Below, in pieces: positions 22,510 to 30,970 of a stretch of 64,000 bases of DNA. Each line of letters opens with the position of its first letter. Positions within the stretch are counted from its first letter, which is position 1. The translations under genes and the position numbers were made by a program. The notes under the pieces were generated by a model. That model was not told where the DNA came from. It searched no databases and saw only the letters and a program-made list of their open reading frames with translations. Source of the DNA: Gemmatimonadota bacterium (GTDB lineage: Bacteria > Gemmatimonadota > Gemmatimonadetes > Gemmatimonadales > Gemmatimonadaceae); assembly GCA_026387915.1 (NCBI GenBank), contig JAPLKS010000005.1, positions 186,001 through 250,000 of the forward strand, given 5' to 3'.

Positions 22510-23574
22510 ATGAACCAGTCGGCCTACAATCCTTGGAACGACAACCGCTCCGGTGATGCCGAGCAGTTGCCGCTCGGCGCTTTTGAAGGAACGTCGTTGT
22601 TGCCGCAGGTCGCGCCGGCGTCGCGGGACGATGGGGAGTCGGACGCGCCGGCGGCGTATCGCGAACTTCCGGTGTGCGGCGAATGGTCGTATGAAGTGCA
22701 CGACGACGCGGAGTCCCGCGGCGCGGCACTCGTGGCCGACGCCATCAGCGCGACGGCCACCGCACAGCGAGCGGCAGCCACCGCAGCGCGTCTGGCAGCC
22801 ACTCTGCAGTCCCCCGCGCGCGGGATGACGGCGGGCACGACTCCGCTAGACGCCGCGCACACCGCGTCGGCCGGAGCTGCACCGAAGACTGCCGCTGGGT
22901 CGGTCGGGATCAGCGGGTCGGCGACGCAGCGGCCGAGCCCAGAGGCACGACGGCCGGAACGTGCGCCGATGACGCCGCGCATCGTAGCGCGGGTGCCGGC
23001 CACGCCGACGGCGTTGCCGGCGCTGGACGAACTGCGGAGCCAGCACGAAGCACATCCGGGAGACGCGAAGACGGCCATCGCGTTGTCGGCGGCGTTCGAC
23101 AAGCGCGGCAACATTGCAGCCGCACTCGGTGCGCTCCAGCGCGCCATCGACTCTGGCGCGGATGCGGTGCCGTTGCGATGCGCGCGCGCGGCAATCCTCA
23201 GCGGTCGTTTGCGGTACGACGACGCCGAAGCCGAGTTGAAGAAGGCCGCGAAGGTACACGCGGACGATCCCGACGTGCTGTTGCAGCTTGGCATTCTCGC
23301 CTGCCGCCGCGCCAAGTGGCGCGATGCCGTCGAGCCGCTGACGCGCCTGATTAAGCTCGACGCGGCCTCGGCGCAGGGGCTGTTTTACCTCGGCGAGACG
23401 TTGAATAAACTCGACAAACTCCCCGACGCGCTCGTGGCGTACGAGCGGGCGAGCGAGCTCGAGCCCGACAACTGGCGCGCGCTCAAGGGCGTGGGGATCG
23501 TACTCGACCGTATGGGGCGACCGACGGAAGCGGCCGCGTTTTACCGTCGCGCACGCGACGCGCAGCAGGGCTAG
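22510..23574 (+). CDS. TPR-repeat protein with disordered N-terminal half
   Basis: This is a 354-aa protein. Residues 1 to about 170 are low-complexity and Ala/Pro/Ser-rich with no recognisable domain. Residues about 175-350 form at least four tetratricopeptide repeats (for example NIAAALGALQRAIDSGADAV; LPDALVAYERASELEPDNW). The ATG at 22510 was chosen because it lies downstream of the predicted promoter. The frame is open further upstream, but that part would precede the transcription start. It heads an operon with a transglutaminase (3-bp gap). An adaptor role is inferred. Confidence 0.75.
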   Translation: MNQSAYNPWNDNRSGDAEQLPLGAFEGTSLLPQVAPASRDDGESDAPAAYRELPVCGEWSYEVHDDAESRGAALVADAISATATAQRAAATAARLAATLQSPARGMTAGTTPLDAAHTASAGAAPKTAAGSVGISGSATQRPSPEARRPERAPMTPRIVARVPATPTALPALDELRSQHEAHPGDAKTAIALSAAFDKRGNIAAALGALQRAIDSGADAVPLRCARAAILSGRLRYDDAEAELKKAAKVHADDPDVLLQLGILACRRAKWRDAVEPLTRLIKLDAASAQGLFYLGETLNKLDKLPDALVAYERASELEPDNWRALKGVGIVLDRMGRPTEAAAFYRRARDAQQG

Positions 23575-23577
23575 CCC

Positions 23578-25176
23578 GTGCATCCGATTCTCGTGGTTCG
23601 CGAGCGAAAGCGCGCGCTGATCGCTGTCGGTATTCTGGCCGCGTGGGGAGCCGGGCTCTTCGCCCTCGCGCGTCGCGAGTTCTCCGTGAGTGCACCGCAG
23701 CGTCTCGCAGAGATGGCGCAGCGCATTGCGCCGGGTTCGACGTTTTTTGTTGTCGAGCAGGGCGGTCAGCAAATCGGCTTCGCGTCGAACACGATCGACA
23801 CGACGGGCGCCGGCATTGATGTCGTGGATTACTTCGTAGCCGATTTGCCGATTGCCGGTGCCGCGCATCGTACGTCGGCGCGCAGCGTGGTGAAACTGTC
23901 GCGCGCCCTCGCGTTACGCACCTTCGACGTACAGGTGGAATCGGCCGACGCCCCAATGCGCATTGGTGGCCGCGCCGACGGCGACTCGGCGATCGTGTTT
24001 GCGGCAGCCGGGGCGGTGCTTGGCGCTCGGGTCGAGAAATCCGACAGTCAGCGCGTCGCGGTGCGGGGGCCGGTGTACCTCCCGACGCTCGTGCCGCTGC
24101 TGGTGGCGCTCGGTGAGACGCCGAAGGTTGGGCGTTCGTATGCGCTGCCGACGTTTAATCCAACGACGATGTCGTCGGCGACGATGCGGCTGAACATTCG
24201 AGCCGAATCGGTATTTACACTCGTTGACAGCGCGCGGTTCGATGAGACTCGGGGCGAATGGGTGAGCGCGCTGACCGACACGGTGCGCGCATGGCGCGTG
24301 GAACCGGAGGCAGCGCAGGGCGGATTCACCGGCTGGGTCGATGCGCAGGGACGCGTAGTGCAGAGCACGCAGCCCGGCGGCATTACGCTCCGACGGATGG
24401 CGTATGAAATGGCGTTTGAGAACTGGCGCATTGGTCGTGATCGCGCCGCCGCCACGGCGACGGGCGGCCGCAAGAATGACATTCTCGAGCGCACGGCGAT
24501 CGCGGCCGGCGCGCTACTGGGGCGCACCAAACTGATGCTGCTGCGCGCCGAATTGAACGGCGCCGAGTTGCGAGGCTTTGATCTCGACGGCGGACGTCAG
24601 TCGCTGGCAGGCCGCACGGTGACGATCACGCGTGAAGATGCGCGCGCGCTGGCCCCGGGATGGTCGCTCCTGACGAGTGACACGGCGTTCAAAACGCGGT
24701 TTCGCGCGGAGCTTTCGCCGGAGCCGTTCTTGCAGTCGAACGAACTGCGCATCGTGCAACTTGCCGTACGCATTGCCGGGAATGATCGTGACCCGCGCGT
24801 GATTGCGGAGAAGATCAATACGTGGGTGCACGACTCGCTGCGCAAGGAAATCGTGTTCAGTATTCCGAATGCGCTCGAGGTGTTACGGACGCGACGTGGC
24901 GACTGTAACGAGCACACACAGTTGTTCACGGCGCTCACGCGCGCGCTTGGCATTCCGACGCGCATTGCCACCGGACTCGCGTATGTGAACGGCAAGTTTT
25001 ACTACCACGCGTGGCCGGAAGTGTGGCTGTCCGACTGGGTGGCGGTGGACCCGACGTTCGGCCAGTTCCCTGCCGACGCCGCGCACGTCCGATTTGTGGT
25101 CGGCGGACTTAACCGTCAGGTGGAACTGTTGCGCCTGATTGGCAATCTCAAGATTCGCGTGACGGACGCTCGCTGA
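23578..25176 (+). CDS. Membrane-anchored transglutaminase-like protein
   Basis: This is a 532-aa protein with a GTG start 3 bp after the TPR stop. One N-terminal membrane segment (about residues 13-31) is followed by a long extracytoplasmic region and a C-terminal transglutaminase-core domain. The triad is complete: Cys443 (RRGDCNEHT), His477 (FYYHAWPE) and Asp491 (AVDPTFGQ). Proteins of this family act as peptidases or cross-linkers in the envelope. The true substrate is unknown. It is co-directional with the ABC exporter that follows. Confidence 0.85.
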   Translation: MHPILVVRERKRALIAVGILAAWGAGLFALARREFSVSAPQRLAEMAQRIAPGSTFFVVEQGGQQIGFASNTIDTTGAGIDVVDYFVADLPIAGAAHRTSARSVVKLSRALALRTFDVQVESADAPMRIGGRADGDSAIVFAAAGAVLGARVEKSDSQRVAVRGPVYLPTLVPLLVALGETPKVGRSYALPTFNPTTMSSATMRLNIRAESVFTLVDSARFDETRGEWVSALTDTVRAWRVEPEAAQGGFTGWVDAQGRVVQSTQPGGITLRRMAYEMAFENWRIGRDRAAATATGGRKNDILERTAIAAGALLGRTKLMLLRAELNGAELRGFDLDGGRQSLAGRTVTITREDARALAPGWSLLTSDTAFKTRFRAELSPEPFLQSNELRIVQLAVRIAGNDRDPRVIAEKINTWVHDSLRKEIVFSIPNALEVLRTRRGDCNEHTQLFTALTRALGIPTRIATGLAYVNGKFYYHAWPEVWLSDWVAVDPTFGQFPADAAHVRFVVGGLNRQVELLRLIGNLKIRVTDAR

Positions 25177-25234
25177 TGCGCGCCAACAGTCTGTTCCTTT
25201 GCTTGTTCCGGCGTACCCGCCGTATGGAGCCGCA

Positions 25235-25993
25235 ATGATCCAGTTGCAATCACTGACCAAACGCTACGGTAAGTTCACCGCAGTGGACGCCATTGACCTC
25301 ACGGTACCACAGGGCGAGCTGTTCGGCTTTGTGGGGCCGAACGGCGCAGGTAAAACAACGACGTTGCGGATGATCGCCGGCATCTTGCAGCCGACGTCGG
25401 GCTCAGTGCGCATCGGGGGCATCGACATCGTTGCCGACCCCGTCGCCGCAAAATCGAAGCTCGGCTTCATCCCAGACCGGCCGTTCATTTACGAGAAGTT
25501 GACCGGCGCGGAGTTTTTGCGTTTTGTGGCCGGTCTCTACGGCCAGGAAGGCGCCGAGGTGGAGCATCGGGCGCGCGAGTTGATGGCGCTGTTTGACCTC
25601 GACGAATGGCGCGACGAACTCGTGGAGAGCTACAGCCACGGGATGCGGCAGAAATTGATCGTGAGTAGCGCGTTTGTGCACCGTCCGGACGTGATCGTGG
25701 TGGACGAGCCGCACGTGGGGCTCGATCCAAAGTCGATCAAGATTCTGCGTGACCTGTTCAAGGAATACACGCGGCGCGGCCACACCATCATGATGAGCAC
25801 GCACACGCTCGACGCGGCGGAGTCGCTGTGCGACCGCATTGCGATCATTCACGCCGGCCGTATTGCGGCGTGTGGCACCATGGACGATCTGCGCGCTGGC
25901 GCGGCGAGCGGCGGCACCGGGCTTGAGGAGATTTTCTTGAAACTCACCGGCCAGAACGCCGCACGCGACCTGATGGACGTTCTCGATGCCTGA
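25235..25993 (+). CDS. ABC transporter ATP-binding protein
   Basis: This is a 252-aa exporter-type nucleotide-binding subunit with intact motifs: Walker A GPNGAGKTT (34-42), a variant signature SHGMRQ, Walker B VIVVDEPHVGLD, and a switch His in MSTHTLDAAE. The ATG at 25235 was chosen for its GGAG ribosome site. An upstream start would add 12 residues. It overlaps the permease gene by 8 bp, so the two form one transporter of unknown substrate. Confidence 0.93.
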   Translation: MIQLQSLTKRYGKFTAVDAIDLTVPQGELFGFVGPNGAGKTTTLRMIAGILQPTSGSVRIGGIDIVADPVAAKSKLGFIPDRPFIYEKLTGAEFLRFVAGLYGQEGAEVEHRARELMALFDLDEWRDELVESYSHGMRQKLIVSSAFVHRPDVIVVDEPHVGLDPKSIKILRDLFKEYTRRGHTIMMSTHTLDAAESLCDRIAIIHAGRIAACGTMDDLRAGAASGGTGLEEIFLKLTGQNAARDLMDVLDA

Positions 25994-27719
25994 GGCCGCC
26001 GGACGCGGTGCGGCGCCCACCGCCGCTGGCGGTGTGCTCCCCGATGCCCCGCTCCTGCATCTGCTCGCGCCCAAGTGGCTCACGGCCCGCGCGCGCGCGA
26101 TGGCCAACGAACGCGGCCGTGGCGCGCGCTTCACGCTGCTTGCGATTGTCGGCGTGTTGTTTTGGGGCTTCATCTTTGGCGTGCTGTATCGCCTGCTGAG
26201 CTATTTCCGTGGCGTGCAGGAAATCGGGCCGCTGCTCGCCGGGAAATTGCTCGGCCTGATGCTCGTGAGCTTCTTCTCCATTTTGTTGCTCTCGAACGTC
26301 ATCACGGCGCTCTCCAGTTTCTTTTTGGCGCGCGATCTCGACTTACTCGTGAGCGGTCCCGTGGACTGGCTGCGCCTCTACGGCGCCAAGTTGCTCGAGA
26401 CGGTCATCGCGAGTAGTTGGATGGTGGCGTTAATGGCTGTCCCAGTGTTCGCGGCGTACGGCGTGGTGTACCACGGCGGGTGGCTCTTTGCGCCGTTTGC
26501 CATTGCAGTCTTCGTGCCCTTCCTACTTGTGCCGTCGGTGATCGGCAGCGCGGTGACGTTGATTCTTGTCAACGTGTTTCCGGCTCGGCGCACGCGCGAC
26601 ATTCTCAGCGTGATCGCCGTCGCATCGGCGGCGGCGATTGTGCTGTTGCTGCGACTGGTGCGCCCGGAGCGTCTGGCGCGCCCCGAGGGTTTCCGCTCGC
26701 TGGTCGATTTTGTTTCGGTGCTCCGCACCCCCACCTCGCCGTTTCTCCCGAGCGAATGGGTCCAGCGTTCCATCATGAGCATGCTGGGCGGCGCCACGGA
26801 CTGGCTGGCCGTCTATCTCATCTGGTCCACGGCGGCGGCGTTCCTCGTGATGGGCGCCTTACTCCATCGGCAGCTCTATTTGCATGGGTTTAGCAAGGCG
26901 CAGGAAAGCGCGGAACGCTGGGCGCGTTCCGGACGCATGACGCGGATCGCGATGCGTGTGCTTCGCCCCCTTGGCGTGCTCCGGCGCGAGTTGGTGCTCA
27001 AAGAGTTGCGAGTGTTTTTCCGTGACACCACGCAGTGGTCACAACTCATTCTGCTAGCCGTGCTCGTGATCGTGTACGTGTTCAATATCAAGTTCCTCCC
27101 GCTGCGCGGCGAGGGCGTCACGTGGTTGCTGCAGCAGATTGTCCCATTTCTCAATCTCGTGCTGGCCGGCTTCGTGCTCGCGTCCATTGCCGCGCGATTT
27201 ATTTTCCCTGGCGTGTCGCTCGAGGGACGCACACTGTGGCTGTTGCGTTCGAGCCCGATGCGCATGCAGGATTTACTGTGGGCCAAGTTCTGGGTTGGGA
27301 CCACGCCGTTGTTGGTGCTGGCCCTGCTCATTGTGGGCGTGACCGACCTGCTCCTGCAGGTGACCCCCTTCTTGTTTGTCGTGTCGATCTGCACCATTAC
27401 CCTGATGACCTTTGCCGTCGCGGGCCTCGCGATTGGATTTGGGACGCTCTTCCCGCAGTTTGAGACGGAGAACGCCGCACAGATTCCGACGAGTTTTGGC
27501 GGCCTGCTCTTTATGATGTCGTCGGTGGGCGTCATTGGCGGGGTCGTGATTCTGGAGGCACGCCCGGTGTATGGATACTTGTCGGCCATCGCATTCAAGC
27601 AGCCGACGAGCCCGCTCGAAATGATCGTTGGGTTCGGCGCCGCCGCCCTGCTCTGCATTGCGGCAACGGTCATCCCCGTACGTGTGGCGCTGCGGCGCCT
27701 CGAAGCCGTGGAGCGTTAA
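25986..27719 (+). CDS. ABC exporter permease, large multi-span
   Basis: This is a 577-aa integral membrane protein with about a dozen hydrophobic segments in two halves (residues about 50-300 and 340-570), separated by a charged loop (RWARSGRMTRIAMRVLR). It resembles putative ABC exporters with a duplicated ABC-2-like permease. Its start lies inside the end of the ATPase gene and its stop overlaps the next start (TAATG). The substrate cannot be inferred. The company of a transglutaminase suggests an envelope role. Confidence 0.82.
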   Translation: MPEAAGRGAAPTAAGGVLPDAPLLHLLAPKWLTARARAMANERGRGARFTLLAIVGVLFWGFIFGVLYRLLSYFRGVQEIGPLLAGKLLGLMLVSFFSILLLSNVITALSSFFLARDLDLLVSGPVDWLRLYGAKLLETVIASSWMVALMAVPVFAAYGVVYHGGWLFAPFAIAVFVPFLLVPSVIGSAVTLILVNVFPARRTRDILSVIAVASAAAIVLLLRLVRPERLARPEGFRSLVDFVSVLRTPTSPFLPSEWVQRSIMSMLGGATDWLAVYLIWSTAAAFLVMGALLHRQLYLHGFSKAQESAERWARSGRMTRIAMRVLRPLGVLRRELVLKELRVFFRDTTQWSQLILLAVLVIVYVFNIKFLPLRGEGVTWLLQQIVPFLNLVLAGFVLASIAARFIFPGVSLEGRTLWLLRSSPMRMQDLLWAKFWVGTTPLLVLALLIVGVTDLLLQVTPFLFVVSICTITLMTFAVAGLAIGFGTLFPQFETENAAQIPTSFGGLLFMMSSVGVIGGVVILEARPVYGYLSAIAFKQPTSPLEMIVGFGAAALLCIAATVIPVRVALRRLEAVER

Positions 27720-28207
27720 TGCGAATCGAACATGCGAATGAGCCGGACATTCCCTCGCTCGTTGCCCTCAACAACCGTTATGCGCCGCAGGGACTGACGC
27801 TCGCACGCTCGGAGGGCTTCGCCTATGCTCACCTCGCCGACTATCGCGTGATTCGCGACGCCGATGGATCGGCCGTGGGGTGTGTGGCGCTCGACGAGTA
27901 TTCACCGTCGATTGTTGAAATCATCTCGCTCGCGGTCACGCCGGCCGCACAGGGGCTCGGCTACGGCAAACGACTCATCGCGGCGGCGGAACAACTCGCG
28001 CGACGACGCGGATACCAAGAAGTGTTTGCCGTCTCGTTCTCCGACGAACTCTTTCTCTCGTGCGGATTCGAGCACGCGGCGCTCTCGCACTTCCCTGAAA
28101 AAATTGCGCGTTATGCGACGGTGGATGCGAGCGAAATTCTCGTCGGCGAGAAGCACTGCTTCACCAAGCGCATCACCGTCGGTTCTCCTGCCCCGTTGCC
28201 AGCGTAG
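27719..28207 (+). CDS. GNAT N-acetyltransferase
   Basis: This is a 162-aa single-domain acetyltransferase. The acetyl-CoA-binding motif A is visible as LAVTPAAQGLGYGKRLIAAAEQLARRRG (residues about 72-100), followed by FLSCGFEHAAL. The overall pattern, including IPSLVALNNRYAPQGLTLARS near the N-terminus, resembles the N-acetylglutamate synthase-like GNAT branch. No arginine genes are adjacent, so the substrate stays open. It is the last gene of the operon before a strong terminator. Confidence 0.82.
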   Translation: MRIEHANEPDIPSLVALNNRYAPQGLTLARSEGFAYAHLADYRVIRDADGSAVGCVALDEYSPSIVEIISLAVTPAAQGLGYGKRLIAAAEQLARRRGYQEVFAVSFSDELFLSCGFEHAALSHFPEKIARYATVDASEILVGEKHCFTKRITVGSPAPLPA

Positions 28208-28270
28208 CGCGCCACGGCGAGGTTCGCGAATCACCGAGCGCAGGCCCGCCGAACATCGGCTGCACAGCAA

Positions 28271-28308
28271 AACAGGCGGGGCGACGCATCAGCGTCGTCC
28301 CGCCTGTT
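28271..28308. terminator. Bidirectional terminator between convergent genes
   Basis: A 17-bp stem (28271-28287 with 28292-28308, one G-T mismatch) closes a 4-nt loop. It lies between the plus-strand acetyltransferase and the minus-strand Ig-like lipoprotein, which converge here. Short A/T-containing flanks are present but there is no long U-tract. Confidence 0.8.
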
Positions 28309-28323
28309 CAGCGTCCGGCCCAC

Positions 28324-29007
28324 CTATGGCGCGCCAGTCGCAACAATCACGGCGTTGGATGCCGTCGAGGCCACGATGTTTGCCAGATTGACTCCCGGGG
28401 CAGCGCCGAGCGTCCACTTGGCCGTGACTTCGCCGAGTGCGCTGGTGATGGCGCTGGCTGGCGAGATGGCGCCGCCGCCCGAGATGATCTGAAATGCGAC
28501 GGTGATGCCCTGCATCGGCACGTTATTCGGTCCCACGACACGCACGACGATCGAGTTGGTGAGCGAGGTTCCGACTTTGGCGGTTTGGTTGTTGCCCTGC
28601 GCGACGATGATATCCGTCGGCAGAATCGCCGTGGCGGTCAGGCGCACCGACGCGACGCCTGGCGCGGATGCGGTGAGTTCTTGTTCGGTCTGCGTGTTGC
28701 CCACCGTCCACTTCGCTTTCACTTCGCCTTTCGCATCGCTCATCGCGGAGGCGGGATCAACCGCACCACCGCCAGCGGTGACGGCCAGCGCAATCTGCTG
28801 GCCGATGATGCCGGCGCCGCTCTTGTCGGTGACGCGCAGGATAACGGCCTGCGGAAGGTCTTTGCCACCCTGCACGGCCTGCAGATTGCCCTGCACCACG
28901 GTAAGTGCGGCGGGCGTAGCTGTGGCCGTCGCGGTGGCCTTGGCGCAACCAGCGATGGTCAGGACGGCGATGCCGCCGAGGGCCGGGATAAGATTGAGTA
29001 TTCGCAT
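28324..29007 (-). CDS. Lipoprotein with two Ig-like (Big) domains
   Basis: This is a 227-aa protein with a signal peptide ending in a lipobox (TIAGC, Cys at about residue 21) and a short Ala/Thr tract. Two tandem Ig-like repeats follow (about 35-130 and 130-227), each with a GGGA...P.SA..dAkGEVkAKWTvG core typical of invasin/Big_1-type domains. It is probably exported and lipid-anchored. The function is unknown. It is one of two Ig-like lipoproteins in the window. Confidence 0.78.
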   Translation of the reverse strand: MRILNLIPALGGIAVLTIAGCAKATATATATPAALTVVQGNLQAVQGGKDLPQAVILRVTDKSGAGIIGQQIALAVTAGGGAVDPASAMSDAKGEVKAKWTVGNTQTEQELTASAPGVASVRLTATAILPTDIIVAQGNNQTAKVGTSLTNSIVVRVVGPNNVPMQGITVAFQIISGGGAISPASAITSALGEVTAKWTLGAAPGVNLANIVASTASNAVIVATGAP

Positions 29008-29052
29008 AGGTTCTGCTTGAAGTGTCGGCAGAACCCAGCAAAGCTGAAGCCG

Positions 29053-30636
29053 TTACTCGGGTACGGCGGCTTCCGTTTGAGCCGCGTCCGGAACACCCGC
29101 TGGGCCCACCCTGCCGGCGCGAGCGGCCTCTGCACAGGCGGCCGGCAACCCGGCGAGGGCGGAGAGCACCAGAAGCCCTGCCCCCATCCATAGAAGGCTC
29201 GCCAGCGGCTGGAACCGGATGCGCACCAACGAACCCACCGATTCCGCTCGCGATACCTGCACCTGCACATCCTGAAGCACGCCAAAGAGAATGCCGGCCC
29301 GAAGCACGGGTTCGCCAATGTCATCTTCGTCGGCGTCGATGAACTGCCGTTCTTCCGCAACCACGAGTCCCTGCCGACGCCCAGCCCGCGCGAGTACGAA
29401 TGGGACCGACACCACGAACATGTTGCTGCGGACGTAGCGACTCTCGCCTTGGCTGGTGAGCGTCCACTCGCGGCCGAGCACATCCTTTGCCGCATACCGC
29501 TCGCCAGCATTCAGCGACGTTACATATTCGCGCCGGAACGGAAGCGCGATGCTCCCCACGACAAAGAGCACGACGCCCACCTGCGACAACCGTGCCGCGA
29601 TACCTGGCGCCGCAACTGGGGACGCATCGACACTGAGCGCGAACAACCATCGGCGACGCATGACGATCAGTGCGACGCCCAAGACGACGCTCGCGGAGGC
29701 GATGAATCCGAACAGCATCGCGTTTGGCGTTTGCGCGAAGCCGTGCAGCGTGCGGAGCGTGTCACCACGCGCCACCCACGCCCCAATGAGCGTGGCCGGG
29801 AACGCCGCGAGTGCGAGGATCGCGCGCTCGGCGGGATGCGTGCCACGGCGCGTCGAGACGTGCAGCAACACCGCCAAAATGGCGAGTGGAATCGCGCCCG
29901 CGACTTCGACGGGATCCCACGCCCAATAGCCGCCCCATCCTGGCTCCGTATACGCCCAGCGCATGCCCGACGCGACGCCCGCGAGCAACAGCGTCCACGC
30001 GATCAGCGCCCACGCGCGTGCAGCAGACCGCCACGCGTCGTCGAGGCGACGCACGCCGAGCGCGGCCACGGTCAGCGCGAACAATGGAAGGGTGGCCGCC
30101 GTGCCCGCGAGCAACAGGGGCGGATGCACGAGCATCCATCGGTTCTGCAACACGCCGTCGAGTCCGCGCCCTTCGCGAATCGCCATGTCGAGCGACGCCA
30201 ATGGATCCGCAGCGAACGCGGTAACGGCGGCCATCACCGCCACCACGCCGCCCATCGCCGGTACAAACCAGACGAGTCGATCGGCCATCGAGCGACGGTG
30301 CGCGAGCAACGCGGCCGACGTCACGACCGCGAGTGCCAGCGTCCACACCAGCAGCGAGCCCGGCGCTCCACCCCAAAGTCCGCCGAGGCGATACGCGCGC
30401 GGGACGATGAGACTCGAAAACGTGGCCACGAACCGCATCGTGAAGTCGCTGGTCATCAAACCGCTGGCGAGCACGACGGTGGCGACCACCAAGCCGAACG
30501 TTGCGAGGTGCAGCGCCCGCACGCCATTACGAACCAGCCCGCGACGACGCATCGCGCCGCCTGCGACCGCGGCCCAGCTACCGACCACCGATGCCACGAG
30601 CGCGAGCCAGAGCGCCCACTGTCCGAATGCTCTCAC
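29053..30636 (-). CDS. CcmF-like cytochrome c haem lyase subunit
   Basis: This is a 527-aa polytopic membrane protein of the CcmF/CcsA family, which attaches haem to apocytochrome c. The tryptophan-rich haem-handling motif is present as WGGYWAWDPVEVAG. CcmF proteins usually read WDPVEN, so the Asn is Val here. Candidate haem ligands include His in LVHPPLLL and LHGFAQT. It is shorter than typical CcmF (about 640 aa). It starts with GTG, 7 bp after the YfiM-like gene. No ccmE, ccmG or ccmH is in the window. Confidence 0.85.
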   Translation of the reverse strand: MRAFGQWALWLALVASVVGSWAAVAGGAMRRRGLVRNGVRALHLATFGLVVATVVLASGLMTSDFTMRFVATFSSLIVPRAYRLGGLWGGAPGSLLVWTLALAVVTSAALLAHRRSMADRLVWFVPAMGGVVAVMAAVTAFAADPLASLDMAIREGRGLDGVLQNRWMLVHPPLLLAGTAATLPLFALTVAALGVRRLDDAWRSAARAWALIAWTLLLAGVASGMRWAYTEPGWGGYWAWDPVEVAGAIPLAILAVLLHVSTRRGTHPAERAILALAAFPATLIGAWVARGDTLRTLHGFAQTPNAMLFGFIASASVVLGVALIVMRRRWLFALSVDASPVAAPGIAARLSQVGVVLFVVGSIALPFRREYVTSLNAGERYAAKDVLGREWTLTSQGESRYVRSNMFVVSVPFVLARAGRRQGLVVAEERQFIDADEDDIGEPVLRAGILFGVLQDVQVQVSRAESVGSLVRIRFQPLASLLWMGAGLLVLSALAGLPAACAEAARAGRVGPAGVPDAAQTEAAVPE

Positions 30637-30643
30637 GCGCGCC

Positions 30644-30970
30644 TCAACGATCGACCTGCCGCACGAGCACCGCCGCCGTCGCGCCGCCGATGCCGTCCCA
30701 GGTGAGGTCGCGCAAACTGAAATCGCGATGATGCGTGAGATCCCACCACTCCTTGCCGACGCCGACCGCCGCGGTCACGCCCGCGGCGCTCCAACTCGCT
30801 CGCCCATAGTCCACACCGCGACTTCGCAATGCCGCATGAGTGCCGCTTTGAATGAGAGCGGACACGGCAAAATGCGCGGCTTTGTCGCGCCCGAACCACG
30901 GATCAGGATCGTTGACGCGCGGCGGTCCGCCGAACGTCGCAGAAAAAACGAGGACGAGCGGTGGAATCAC
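30644..30970 (-). CDS. Small YfiM/DUF2279-like protein
   Basis: This is a 108-aa protein starting at a GTG that overlaps the glpK stop (GTGA). The sequence DPWFGRDKAAHFAVSALIQSG, followed by GVGKEWWDLTHHRDFSLRDLTWDGIGG, matches the pattern of YfiM/DUF2279 lipoproteins (DKxxHF...KExxD...D...D..GG). The N-terminal hydrophobic stretch is short and lacks a lipobox. A longer reading starting at 31405 would be Arg-rich and buried in glpK, and is rejected. Confidence 0.6.
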   Translation of the reverse strand: MIPPLVLVFSATFGGPPRVNDPDPWFGRDKAAHFAVSALIQSGTHAALRSRGVDYGRASWSAAGVTAAVGVGKEWWDLTHHRDFSLRDLTWDGIGGATAAVLVRQVDR

